From positions 2,852,001-2,916,000 of the forward strand of contig JABYQQ010000001.1 of assembly GCA_022605405.1 (NCBI GenBank): DNA of 64,000 nt, written 5' to 3'. Position 1 is the first letter of the stretch, and each line of letters opens with the position of its first letter. Source of the DNA: Earliella scabrosa (Eukaryota; Basidiomycota; Agaricomycetes; Polyporales; Polyporaceae). A model generated the notes under the pieces. That model searched no databases and was not told the DNA's origin. It worked only from the letters and a program-made list of their open reading frames with translations. Below are positions 23,455 to 35,397 of the stretch, in pieces. The position numbers and the translations under genes were made by a program.

Positions 23455-25125
23455 ATGCTATTGTTTCTTGCTGCCATTCTATCATTTCTCCTCCACGAGA
23501 CCAGCGCTCAGGAAGCGACAACAAACGCGACTTGTTACGAGGAGTTCAACTGGGTATGCTTCTCAAGCTCATCGAGGTACTGCATTCTGCTCACACATAC
23601 ATATATCGGACTACTCGGTGCAGATGAGGAACTCGTTAGGCCAGAGTCCGTGCCTTGTGACTGCCTGGTTGAGCGTTCCGTGTAATCCCGACCCAGGTGA
23701 GACCCAATGTTCCCGTCCATTCTCCGCAACCCGCGTATCTAACTTTCCAATCCCCAACAAGGATGGTTCGTATGGGGGCCTCTCCTGCCTGGGACTTTCT
23801 ACATCGGCCCTTCCACCGGAAGAAATGTTATTCCGTGTCAATGTAACACCGTGTTGTATTCGACCTATGCCGCCTGCGCGTACTGTCAACGTCATACCGA
23901 TAACTTGGGGATAGCGGAGTACGTGCGTGCATTTCAGGATGCAAACAAGTTCCTAACTCAAGCGTCGCACGGTACCAGTTGGACGTTCTTCACAGAAAAC
24001 TGTCCAACTACCGAGTTACTCAGGTAGCGTTTTATATCAGTACGCCATCGGCAGGTGGATTGTACTAACTAACTGCGTTGGGTTAGGTATCCACAAAACA
24101 TCCCTCCTGAAATATCTATTCCAGCTTGGGCGTATCTGGAATTGCTTGTAGGGATCAAAAACTTCACCCACGTACCCTTGCAGCATCTAATAGGGATGAT
24201 CAGGGAGATAGATGGGACGAGAAAGCAGCCTTTGCTCTTGCCCAAGAAGGTGAGAGCTCATCTGTCCGGCTGTTATGACGGAACTTACTGGCTTGAAGGC
24301 AAACCAGAAAGCACCCGTACCACTCCAGGTGCTTCGTCTTCAACACCATTGCCATCAACGACCAGTCCCTCTGAGAGTCCTAGCCAGCCGACGCACATGG
24401 CAAGCCAACTGGATTCAAGTCCCAGTCAACCCACCCATACTAAAAGCGCTCCTACGCCGTCTATCATACCACAATCCACATCTCAATTATCCTCTTCATC
24501 CGCTCAGTCACATTCCACTTCAGGTCAACCGGAGCCCAGTAGTCGCCTGTCCTCAACCGGTTCTATGTTCGAGAGTCAGCCTCCGAGTCCGAGTCCCTCA
24601 GCATCGGGTCAACTGGCATCGACAGCCGCAACCGAGTCCCCAAGCGCCGGTTCAGCGAGCATTGCATCGACGCATAGAAGCATAGTTGTTCCGGCAGTGG
24701 GAGGTGCCGTAGGAGGCCTGGTTGGCTTGCTACTCATCGGGGTGGCTGTCTGGCTGTGTTACCGTCGTCGCCGCGTCCCCAACGAGTCAACCTACCTCAA
24801 TCCATCTATGGCCCCGTCTTCCATTACAAACAATACGGGACATAGGGGAATGTACGAGGTCCCTACAGTGTCCAGGAAGGTTATGCTATATGTGCGTGTC
24901 GCGCATTCTTAGTCTTGCCTGTGTCCCAAAGTATACTGACAACAATCATCACAGAACCCGGACGATCCAACTACCTACCCTTATGCATTGCCTTATTCCC
25001 AGGGCGTCACTCATCATTCGGGATCATTGCCAGGGGCATTAGACGGTATTCGGCCAGAATCCCCTGCGCGACTTAAGGCTCATATGGGATCCGGGTACTA
25101 CACGGGCAAGGCGGAGATCATATAG
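23455..25125 (+). CDS. Secreted-start, single-pass surface protein with Ser/Thr/Pro stalk
   Basis: Exons 23455..23553, 23624..23696, 23762..24023, 24087..24147, 24204..24249, 24299..24891 and 24955..25125 give 434 aa. Residues 1-18 are a signal peptide. The ectodomain (about 19-185) has Cys pairs (CNPDPGW, CQCNT, CAYCQ, NCP) and the motif IPAWAYLEL. A Ser/Thr/Pro-rich stalk (about 186-305), likely O-mannosylated, leads to one membrane helix (VVPAVGGAVGGLVGLLLIG) followed by CYRRRR and a cytosolic tail of ~95 residues with several Tyr and Pro. This layout is common for Agaricomycete surface proteins of unknown function; a wall-sensor role is only a guess. Two of its introns (24148-24203, 24250-24298) can be read through without a stop, so automated models may differ here. 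Confidence 0.75.
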
Positions 25126-25668
25126 TACAATAATTCCAGTGTATCGAGTCAAGGGTCAGACAGTAGACTCGTGTGTCCATGTAGATTATCTATGCGTACC
25201 TGTAGGGCGAGTTGGCAGAATGCAAAGCTTGAGTACTGCACTCGAGTAGTCATAGTGACGATGACTACACTCAGGCTGTCCAGACATAGGTGGAGGGCCA
25301 GCGCCTAGTAGAGTGCAGGTTCCCACAGGAGCTATCGGCCCGGTTTTACCGGATGAACCAGTCTCCCCACGGACGGCGACTCGGACTCGCGCGTTCGGAC
25401 TCGACGTCTCGTAAGATAGCCTCGTCCTGCAGCGCAACCACCCTGGTACGAAGGAGGTCAGTTCCGCTTGATTCTTGCCGAAGTATAGCTCTCAAAGGTT
25501 GAAATCAAGGATCGTGACCTTGGCGGTGCTCCCACCGCCTGAGAGCCACGTCGCTCAGTGAACACTGGTATTCCCCTCGAAGTGGCAGGGAACCAAAGAG
25601 CTGTGGTATAGGCAAAACAACAGTGTCGGAACCGTCTGGCGAATCAGCAGCACTCGGACCGTGACAAA
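25126..25668. other. Intergenic stretch, no supported gene
   Basis: 543 bp between two tandem genes. I see no coding signal, repeat or RNA gene. Confidence 0.4.
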
Positions 25669-28600
25669 ATGGGCTCGGACGATAACAACCATTTGCTCCC
25701 CGTCTCGGTGTTATACCCAGCACGGCGCAGGTCATGGGCTCAGCGCATGTTGCTAGGGACGCTCTGTCCGCTGGCAGTATGCTCGACGATGTATCTATCG
25801 GCGGAGGTACTCAACTCTCGCGACACAGTTGTCCTGCCCCTCGACGCCCAGTCGACCTTAGCCAAATGTCGGTCCATGCAATTGAAGCCCGCACCACCGG
25901 CGGATTTCTACTCTCGTGCTCAGTCGGATAGATACCAGCCAGGAACGAAACCGGTTCTAATCCGAAACGCCACCGTCTGGACTGGAAATCTCAATGGTAC
26001 CGAAGTCGTGCGAGGAGACGTTCTCCTCGACAAGGGCATCATCAAGGCGGTCGGAGGGATAACTGAGGGCACTCGCCTCCAGTATGCGGACGCTACCACG
26101 ATCGATGCGAATGGGTAAATCTCCAGCCCCTTCTTGCCATAAAATTACTCACACAGAAGCAGGGCATGGCTTACACCAGGGTTCGTCTTTTGTATCCTCA
26201 TGCAGATCCCATCGTCTCTGACGTTGAGAAGAGTGGTAGATTTGCATTCACATCTCGCGATTGAGTCCTCGCCAGTGCTCGACGGCTCGACGGACGGCAA
26301 CTCCTACAAGGGACCCATCGTCCCTTGGCTCAGGGCACTGGACGGCTTGAACACACACGATGATGGCAAGTAACACCCTGTGTACGCTGTTCTCCCCGGT
26401 GAATGATCGGTGTCCAGCCTACGCTAGTTCCATATCCGGCGGAATGACCACCTCCCTTGTGCTGCCTGGCTCGTTGAATGGAATTGGTAGGTCTTTCATG
26501 CTACTGAACTGAGTACAACTTGACCTTGTGATGCGCAGGTGGTCAGGGCATCGTGATTAAACTACGACATACACAAGAACGGTCCCCTACTTCGATGCTC
26601 CTAGAACCTCCGCTCGGTTATAATGACTCCGTGTATGCACCTGATAGGCCTCCGCGATGGGGTCACATGAAGTACGTTCGTGTGCATTCTACTTGTCTCC
26701 TTGCTTGTGTTAACTCAGCGGTCGTGTTAGACATGCATGTGGTATGAATCGACATCTGCAACCTCCCATGGTTCATACTGACATTCCGGATCGCTAGGTG
26801 AGAACCCGAGGTACTATCAGAGCACGCGCATGGACATTGTGTGGGCTGTTCGGGAAGCGTGAGTCTGTGTGAGCTTCATGCATGTATGGCGCCTGAGTCG
26901 TCTCGGAAGATACGAAACTGCCCGTACTATCAAGAACGAGCAAGACGCATTCTGCGAGAAAGCCCTTGCCGGTGACTGGCGCTCTTTGGGAGGGAATAAG
27001 TTTCCGGAAAGCCTACAATGGCAGCCTGTAGTTGACATTCTCCGAGGGAGGATCAAGGTACCGGGTCGCTTCACTCTTCATTCTGCCATGGTGTGGTGAC
27101 ACGTTTACGGTACTAGGTTCAAACGCACTGCTACGAAGCGCTGGATATTGACAACTTCGTCCGAGTATGATCGGCTATTCAGCCACAGTGGTCACGTACT
27201 AACGGGGTTCCGGCGCAGCTCTCGAACGAATTCGGCTTCGAGGTCGCCGCCTTTCATCATGCACACGAAGCCTATCTGGTTCCCGAGGTGCTCAAACGCG
27301 CATTCAGTAAGTCTCGTTTCTCCCGATGACCGCGGGGCGTAACACCGGTCTTCAGAGAAACCGCCGGCAATTGCGATGTTCTCGACCTTTTCCAGGCAAG
27401 TAGCTCGACTCCCTTCCATGACAGTATCTGACAGACTCTTAGATACAAACGCGAAGGGTATCGTCACTCTGAGTTTGCCCCCCGCGTTCTGGCAGATGAG
27501 GGTATAGATGTAATCATGAAGGTGCATCCCTTCGACTCATGCACCGCGAGCGGGGTTCGCTGACCTCGCCGCCACGCGATTGATTAGTCTGATACCCCCG
27601 CCATCCCTTCGAGAAATCTTATGGGAGAGGCAGCAATCGCGCACCATTACGGCCTACCCGAGAATCTGGCTCTTGCCTCTGTCATCAGCACCCCGGCCAA
27701 GACTCTCGGTCTCGACCACCGTATTGGGTACGTCAAGGAAGGCATGTCGTTTCCTCCAACTCGTCACGCGCAGTCACTCACCGCAGCTGCAGGCTTCGAT
27801 GCAGGTACGCGAGCATGGTGACCCCCATATTCCCGATCGGAATACCTTCCTGAGGACTTTGCCAGATGTCGTCCTTTGGGACAGTCACCCCCTTGCCCTG
27901 GGAGCGACACCCACGCAAGTAGTGATAGACGGCATTCTGCAGTTTCCTCGCCCGCATATCGCGCCCAAGCCTGCGGCCCGTCAGCACGCCCCTCGGACAC
28001 CCAGGTATGATGACGAGAGAGCCCAGGCTCTGGAATTCGACGGCCTTCCGCCCCTCGAACCCAAGAACCACCGTTCGCTAGTGGTCTTCACAAACGTCTC
28101 CCGCTTCTGGACTCGGGACATCTCGGATGGCGGCGTCGTTGACTTATTCGCCGACCGGCAGAGTCTACACGGAGAGGTATACGGCATTGTGGCCGTCAAC
28201 GAGGGGAGAGTAATATGCTCCGGCGCAGCCGCAACCTGTGTCACCTATCTCACCGCCACGCCGACCGTCATCGACTTGCAAGGGGGCGCGTTCCAGCCGG
28301 GGCTGGTGAGTTATGGCGCCGATCTAGGCCTCCTGGAGATTGCGGCGGAACCGTCCACGCGAGATGGATACGTTGCCGACCCGTTGGATGGGCAGCCAGG
28401 TATTTTTGGCTCGGGCGGCTTTGTCGCAAAGGCTGTCGACGGTCTTCAATTTGGCACACGCGACGCACTGTGAGCATCTATATTGTCATCTTCACGCGAT
28501 GTGTTGCTTTGGCTCACTTCATCGCCTCTGTTAGGCTTGCCTACCGCGCGGGCGTAACCGTAGGAATTTCGTCGCCCTCGCACCTGGGGTGGCTTAGCGG

Positions 28601-29610
28601 TCTGAGCACCGCGTTCGCGCTCGGAGCGCCGCACAAGCTCTCCCGCGGTGCAGTATTGCGCGATGTCGTAGCCATCCATTGCTCCCTCGCCCATGGCGCC
28701 GATGACCACAGCGTGAGCACCAAGATCGCAGCTCTGCGACGGCTACTGACCGAGGAGGTCCCCGGTGAGATTGGCGAATGGTTCCATAAGGTCGCCAATG
28801 TACGTGTTTTGTTCTTGTTATGTCTTGATGCTGTTACTCACGCCATCTCAGGGAACGATCCCTCTAGTGGTGAACGTCGGGAGCGCGGATATCATTGCAA
28901 CCCTCGTCTCCTTGAAGAAAGAGGTGGAGGCGAAGACCGGCAACACGATCAAGATGACAATTGCTGGCGCAACGGAGGCGCATCTGGTCGCGGACGAACT
29001 CGCCGAAGCCAACGTTGGAGTGATTGTAACTCCCACACGTTCATACGTAGGTCGACGCTACATCCTAAGGTCCAGCTGATCTCACATCTGAATACACTAG
29101 CCATACACCTGGGACGAGAGACGCATGTGAGTCGAACGTTGGATCGTGTGTGCACGACCCTGACACGAGTGGTGTAGACTACCCGGTCCTCCTTTGAGTG
29201 CCGACAGCCTCATCAGCTACTTGATCAAGCGAAATGTCACCGTCGGTGTTGGTCCACGGGGTATTTCTGCCATTGGCCATCCAGGCAGCTTCGACCTGGC
29301 AAACTCGCGTGCACGAAACCTACGGTTTGATGTGGGAGAGGTACGCCTGGTGCTTCTCACATTCTTGCCCCCCCTAGTCAGAGACTGACATGGTCTTCGC
29401 GTCCAGGCGATGCTTGATGCGGGCCCGGGGTTGCTGTCCAAAGCTTCTGCTTTTGCCTTAGCGTCCGCGAACGTAGAGAAGCTGCTCGGTCTCGACCTAC
29501 TGCCAGGGGAGCATGACATCGTCGCGACCATGGGCGGAGATCTACTCGACTATGACGGGAAGGTCATCGCGGTGATCTCACCGCGGCGTAGGGTGGTGGA
29601 TATCTTCTAA
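25669..29610 (+). CDS. Membrane-anchored amidohydrolase-superfamily protein (967 aa, 20 exons)
   Basis: Exons: 25669..26114, 26157..26180, 26232..26365, 26418..26486, 26539..26671, 26731..26741, 26798..26858, 26910..27057, 27117..27164, 27219..27306, 27356..27395, 27443..27521, 27588..27741, 27793..27804, 27866..28469, 28535..28799, 28852..29046, 29101..29126, 29178..29340, 29407..29610; 2904 nt, all phases close. One membrane helix lies near residues 25-45 after an Arg cluster. The metallo-dependent hydrolase barrel shows the metal-binding HxH in VDLHSHL (about 158-165), later VQTHCYEA and FHHAHEAY, and KSDTP where relatives often have SDHP. Substrate unknown; fungal relatives are filed as amidohydrolase or CE9-like. 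Three introns are GC-AG (26366, 27396, 27742) and three exons are 24, 11 and 12 nt, so automated models may be wrong. Confidence 0.88.
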
Positions 29611-29901
29611 ACGATAGTGTCGCGTGTTGTAATCTTGGCTGCAAGTCTGTCTGTCTCGTACTCAAACATATCTTGATGCAGCATCTCCCTGATTCGTCAT
29701 TCCACCGGTCCGGGGAGTTTTGCGAGGGCATTCATGAACTTGAACACCTGCCTGATCGAGAGATGGCACGAGATCTGAGATCGATCGCGTCCTGATCTTC
29801 ACCAAAGCCGAACTCAAGCACCCAACAAGCACCCGCTCTTCCTCTGACCTTCGCTTGCTACTTCGCTTGCTCCGAAGTCTCTCATCGTATAAGTCTCAAC
29901 C

Positions 29902-31375
29902 ATGTCTGACGACGAGATGGATATCGACGCCGTCGTCGAGCAAGGCCAACAGCTCATAGACGCCATCTTGCGGAGAAGACCGCTCGCCGAGATCAAGGAA
30001 ATGATTGCAGCTGGCGCACCGGTATGGTATCAAGACGACGAGGGCACGTCGCCATTGCATGCCGCTGCATACGTGGAGAGCGAGGAGCTGGTCCGGTTTT
30101 TGATTGAGGAGGGTGCTGTGTGGAACGCAGGTGAGCACGCCATTCGGAACTAAGCTGGTTCGCGGAGGGTTGAGCTGAGCCACGGCCTCCGAGCTAGTGG
30201 ACAACCTACACAATACCGCTGGGGACGTGGCCCTGTCGTTGAACAATGCGTCATGCTACACAATCATCCGGGATGCTGGGATACGCTCAGGTATTTGCAT
30301 CTCGGGTATCTCGGCCGAAAAATGTTACATTGACCTGCCCATTGTCTTGCAGAACTCCTGTTAAGACTGCTTGCAAAACATACTCCCGCTGCTAATTCGC
30401 CGTTGAGTCTCATTCTCAAAGCGACGGATACGACTCCGGCTGGTTCGACGGATGCCTTTCTCTCTACGAAGCTAGAGTATACGACGGATGAGCATGGGCA
30501 AGATATATGCCTCGTCAAAGTGAACGACAAGGAAGAAGTTGGCGTGATGATGGGCTGGGAGCGCGGCATCAGTGAGTAACGGATCTATCATGTCTTGGGA
30601 GATGTGGGCTTAGTTGGCCAGTGCCAAGTGCAGGAAACCGTCCATAGGCTATGCACGGGTCACCCGAACTTTGGCAACGGACTCAAGATTATCAACGTTG
30701 GCTTTGGCTTGGGCATAGTGAGTAAGAATCCCGCCCGCATATGGTTCGTACACTCACAGCATCGGGGATGTAGATCGACGGTCTCTTTCAGAGCCTCGAG
30801 ACGAAGCCGTCGCTTCATGTGATTATCGAACCCCACCCAGATGTCCTGCGTTACATGCGAGCAAAAGGATGGTTCGACAAGGAAGGCGTCAAGATCCTGG
30901 AAGGCAGATGGCAAGACTTCGTCGAGAGCGATGATTTGCTCGGAGTCGGCGGCTTCGATGTCATCTACACTGATACCTTCTCCGAGGATTACTCAGGTAC
31001 GCCCATTGTGCGCTGACTCTCCGTATGTGTGATTCCTGATCCCCATCGTCAGAACTACATCGATTCTTCGGCCACGTACCAGACCTGCTCGAGGGTCCAG
31101 AGTCGCGGTTCGGATTCTTCAACGGTCTGGGTGCTACAAGTACGTTTACCCGCTGTGCGCAGCTGGAATACGGTTTGACCGACTACGCCGCAGATGCCCT
31201 ATTTTACGACGTCTACAGACACGTCTCGGAGCTGCATCTTGCTGACATAGGTATCGATGTCGAGTGGTGTGACGTCGATGTCTTTGAGGGAGACACAGAC
31301 AGATGGGGCAAGACGCGCGAGTACTTCGCGATGCGCACGTACCGCTTGCCTGTAGGAAAGATGAAGGCGTTCTAG
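29902..31375 (+). CDS. RMT2: Protein arginine N-methyltransferase 2 (RMT2)
   Basis: Exons 29902..30130, 30198..30290, 30353..30571, 30629..30717, 30774..30996, 31053..31139 and 31194..31375 give 373 aa. Rmt2 methylates the delta nitrogen of arginine, in yeast on ribosomal protein L12. The N-terminal part has ankyrin-like repeats (about 20-90, motif GTSPLHAAAY). The SAM-binding motif I is NVGFGLGI at the end of exon 4 (about 204-211), followed by the acidic motif IIEPHPDV. The family signature GLGATNALFYDVY spans the last splice site. Length is slightly below yeast Rmt2. Reading through the last intron would add a non-conserved insert, so the 54-nt intron was chosen. Confidence 0.93.
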
Positions 31376-31911
31376 CCCAATCAGCCACTGCGCCTTAGGA
31401 TCTTGACCTGTTCATCTGTCGCAAACGATCGACTGCACGTCTATCTCTGTGTGATGAGAGACGTCTATTTGTACACCTGCGCAGCCGGTGTTTGCCTACC
31501 CGTACAGCACCCTGTTATGTGTCAACGACGACCAAAATAAAACGAGGGTGTGGAGAAGAATGCGTTTGAACTTTGCGAAGACGAGCGTCGACACGGTCAC
31601 CATGGTGGCGAGATAGCAGGCGCAGCCAAGGACAGAGCCACACGCGCGGTGCCCGATATACCCAGCGCGCGCTGGGCCACCCTCTCTTTCTCCCGTTCCT
31701 TCCCTCCCGCCTCCATCTCCCGCATTCCGCGCATTCCCGTCGACAGGCTCGACGTCTTGTACTTTCACTACTTCTTCACTGTAACTTACTCTCAGCCCGC
31801 TTGCTCGACGCACGTTCTGCTTCCTGCTTCTCAGCACCTGTTCCCGGAGAACTTGAAATTTCTTTCACAAGCCACAAAAGCAACAGCGCAAGCGCACACA
31901 TACGCAGCAGG
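31376..31911. promoter_or_regulatory. Upstream region of the two-TM protein
   Basis: 536 bp between tandem genes. About 31680-31740 is C-rich (repeated TCCC and CCGC). No TATA box or gene is seen. Confidence 0.3.
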
Positions 31912-33092
31912 ATGGCAGCGCCGCCAGTGTACACCGTTCGTGTTGAGGTCAACCCGGTCCAGACGATCGCTTTGGTGCGTTGGTCAGCGAACTCTGTGTG
32001 GGCGGGAGGAGTGCTGAGATTGGTGCCTCCGGCCATGTAGCGTCTCCCTATCCACTTGCCCCCGAACGACACTGTTCCGTATGAGATCCAGGGCTATGTG
32101 AGTTCCACGGTCGCGTCGATACGGCCATCGCGCTGACAACTATGTCGCCACTCAGTACTCCCGCGACGTGTGGGTGGCGAGGCAGCGGGCGATTCTCACC
32201 AAAGGCTCGCGCTACCTCAAGCCCCGGTTCGAGATCATCTTCGCCTCGTTCATGCTCCTGTAAGCCCTCTCTTCGCGCCGCCGTGTTTTCGGTCACTCAT
32301 ACGCCATGCGACAGCACCTCCCTCGCGCTCCCGATCGCTCTCTACTACATCCTCTTGAACGTGCTCCCGCAGCAGCTCAACCGCTTTGAAGAGGGCAACG
32401 GACGCTTCTTTGTCACCGACGATCGGTTCTGGCAGGCGCGTGCGGCGAGTCTCGGTGCATTCTTTGGTCTCCTGCTTCTCGGATGGTTGCCGTTCTTCCT
32501 TTGGAAAGCCCATGTAAGTTCCCACCCTGCATTCTCTGCGCAACGGATAGCTGATGACCACGGTGCGATCTCTAGGGCAAGCGTCAGGTCAACCAGATGC
32601 TCACAAAGTTCAGCGCGGAGGATGCTGCCGTCAAGGGAACCCAGGTGCCTCAGTGGTCGATGAAGATGCCGGGTATCGGAAGCAAAGCTCTGGTATGCAC
32701 TTTTTACCCTCCATGAATCCGCAAGAGGCTCAATTTGCACCCAGCACGTTCTTATCACGTATCCACGCCCGCCCATGGTCACGCCCTTCCAGATGGGCGC
32801 GACACTTCCTCCCGTACGTGCCCCACCTACGTTCCTGATCAGACGCATGTACTCATTAGCATGCCCTCAGTACCTCATTAACCAGCCCATCGACCCGAAT
32901 GCAGGCAGCTACTACACGCCGTACATGGCTCCCGGCCATGCCCAAGGCCAGCCCCATCACGCTCCTCCTAACAACATGGCCGCCGTCCCGCTCTACAACG
33001 ACCGCGACGAAAAGATCCCGGAATACTCGGGTCCCACGTCCGACACGTACCTCCCGCACGAGAAGGAGCGGTTCGAGGACATCAAGGTGTAA
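31912..33092 (+). CDS. Unknown protein with two membrane helices
   Basis: Exons 31912..31974, 32041..32097, 32156..32259, 32315..32513, 32576..32692, 32745..32813 and 32871..33092 give 276 aa; all introns are GT-AG and phases close. Two hydrophobic segments are seen: about 65-95 (FASFMLLTSLALPIALYYIL) and about 120-140 (SLGAFFGLLLLGWLPFFLW). Between and after them the chain is charged. The C-terminal ~75 residues are rich in Pro, Tyr, His and Asn and contain an YNDRDEKIPEY-type segment, likely disordered and cytosolic. I do not recognise the family. It resembles small membrane proteins restricted to basidiomycetes. It is followed by a convergent TRAPP gene. Confidence 0.7.
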
Positions 33093-33847
33093 GGTGCTAG
33101 CTCGACGCTGCACCTTGTCGGGGTCTCCGTGACGGCCGCGTGCCCCACGCGCTCACGACCTCGGATGCTATCTCTGCCCCCACCCCCCTGTGGCATTGGT
33201 GCTTGCGCTGCCATTCTGACTGTTGTTATTGTCGTCTCCTTGACGTTGTTCTTCATGTGCCCTACGAACTGTGTTTGCTCGGCAAGCGGACTGTTGTCTC
33301 TCGTTCCCTATCAGTGTAGTCTCACGTTTAGTGTTCTGTGCAAGATGTCTTCCTTGTGGAATATACGGATTTGGAGCCAAATGCGCTGCGAGTTGTGCAA
33401 TGGGGTGTCTGATCGGGTCCGGGACATGACGTCGACACGAAGATTCGGAACAATGGGCACCACGCTCGCTTCAGTAAGTTGTGCTTATAGCATACAAGAG
33501 ACTGACATGTCCGTCTTGTATTCACAGCAAGGTTCTACGCGAACTAGTTATGGACATGAGCAACTCGCGAGCTAAGAACGACAGCCACTGCCTCATTCTC
33601 GACCATGATCGACTCCATGCAAATGTAGGAGGAGTACGCATTGCTTACAGATGAGACTACTCACGAAAAATCACGCGCAAGATGATGGCGCATGTGAGGT
33701 TTGGCGGAGAACTCTGTCCCGACTCTGGACTCCTGAGCGCCAAGCTCTGAGGTTATTCGTTCTTCGTCGATTGATGGCGGAGCGTGTGTCATGGGTGGCA
33801 GTCAAAGGTCGAACATGATCACGGGGAAATGTCAAGGGAGTATAGCA
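33093..33847. other. Convergent 3' region, no supported gene
   Basis: 755 bp between two genes that end toward each other. Probably 3' UTRs. No coding or RNA signal recognised. Confidence 0.4.
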
Positions 33848-34621
33848 TTAGAAGACAGTCAGGCCTCTAATCAGCCTGTCGGTGCTCATACGGAAGTACT
33901 CGTTGTCGATGCCGCGCTCGCGGGAGTCCATGTCCACGAGGGGGTTGCGGACGACGTACTCGAGGAACGGGCCGGCGTAGATCTGGCGGAGGACGAAGCG
34001 GAGCGAGTCCACGTTGGGGTCGCTGAGCATGACGAACTTGTAGCCCGAGAGCGTCTCGTAAAGGTGCAGCTTGTACGTCGACGTCTCGTAATTGACGAAT
34101 TGCTCGTCCCTGCAACACGGTCGCCATGAGGGAACGTGGAGGTGGATTATGGGGAGGGACGGGAGATATAGGTATGGGAGAAGGAATGAGCGGGATCACG
34201 TACTTTCCTGATAGCTTCTTTATCATGTTCCGTAACGAGAGCACGACACCGTACACGAGCTTCGCCTCCTCGTCGAACGAGAGCTGAGATGTGGGCGGCG
34301 GTGGCAGAGGTGCGATGGGACTTGTGAGCTGTGTGGGAAGGGGCGTGTGTGGTCCGTCGTCATTGACTGCGACTACAATCCCAGAGGAGACGAGCGATGT
34401 GCGATTGTTGTACATCGATTCGGGGTTGGAGGAGGGATACACGGGGGCATACACCGCCGGCAGCATACCGCCCTCAACGGCCTGTTTCGGACGCAGCGTG
34501 CGGTGCCAGTCTTGGTAGTACACGCATGTGCAATGCCTGCAAACATCGCTTGTTAGCTCATGGCGATAATATGTTGTGACAGGACTTGCCTATCGAATAT
34601 GTACAGACTGTAGATGGTCAT
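33848..34621 (-). CDS. BET5: TRAPP complex subunit 1 (Bet5/TRAPPC1)
   Basis: Exons 34621..34590, 34536..34204 and 34109..33848 give 208 aa. Bet5 is a sybindin/longin-fold subunit of TRAPP, the exchange factor for Ypt1/Rab1 in ER-Golgi traffic. The start MTIYSLYIFDRHCTCVYY, the motif LVYGVVLSLRNMIKK, and the C-terminal RNPLV and NEYFR segments are characteristic. The protein is longer than yeast (about 159) because of a Pro/Ser-rich insert at about residues 27-85, probably a surface loop. The first intron (34589..34537) is GC-AG: exon 1 ends in AG before GCAAGT, and only this join restores the conserved Arg-His-Cys. Confidence 0.93.
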
Positions 34622-35397
34622 GGTGCTTCCCGCAGCTCAGGCTGTGATAGTTTGACAGTCGGCGCGGGGCCGAGCCAGAGAGACCCTCGAACGCGGCTTT
34701 GTAGTTAGGCTTGAAAAGCGGAACGGATATGTTGCGGATATGTTGCAGGCGTAGGTGTTGGGCCGCCGGGCTCGCGTGGTGTAGACGCCGAGGGGAGAGT
34801 CCGATAGACGCCGGAGAGGAACGCACCCGTGGCACAGCCACCCGCCGGCCTCGATGTCGACCAAAGCACCCGATTTCCGCATGCTCGACTCTTCTGACCG
34901 CCGTGCTCCCATACACGTTCTGATATTCTCAATGCACTGGGACCTGGAGCCTTTAGTCAAGCAAGACTCTTTCCGAGGTCTGCGACCGCTGCAACTCAAA
35001 CACGAAGTTCGCCGGCGCCGACGCAGAGATTGTGAGGTAACACTACTGGCCCCTGCCACACCGGTGGGATAATGGATTTGCGCAGTAGGTACTCGATTGG
35101 CATTGAATCCTCCGTGATCGCGGGCTCACGCGATTGGATATGTCATACAGCACCTCCGGCGCGGCTTGCACACAATCGCCATGTAGACGCCTTGCCCTGT
35201 GAGGTCTCGGTTATGTTCACCAGAGTGCTGTCTGCTTGCCGCCGGCGCGCTTCATTCTGTCCTAGCCATGATCGGCAGGAATACCACCGCGCTGGCAGGG
35301 TCGCGGTGTATATAAGTGGCTTGCGTCGATCGGGTGCACCCTGTCCGTTCCGCGTTTTCCCCCTCTCACCCCCTGTACTAACTCCCCCGAGTCCGGG
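34622..35397. promoter_or_regulatory. Divergent upstream region of BET5 and the MFS gene
   Basis: 776 bp separate the two start codons. A minus-strand open frame at 34637-35059 has no motif and an Arg-rich composition typical of a shadow. A TATATAAG lies near 35309, about 85 bp before the MFS start, and may serve it. Confidence 0.35.

Noticed and set aside
26859..26909. A 39-nt intron in the amidohydrolase ending at 26897
   Set aside because: The later acceptor at 26909 gives a normal 51-nt intron and the family-like REAYETAR.
31140..31193. A 24-nt intron in RMT2 (GTACGT to the first CAG)
   Set aside because: Too short to splice; the next acceptor gives a 54-nt intron and the conserved GLGATNALFYDVY.
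34637..35059. Minus-strand frame between BET5 and the MFS gene
   Set aside because: Arg-rich, no motif, no start context; sits in a divergent promoter.
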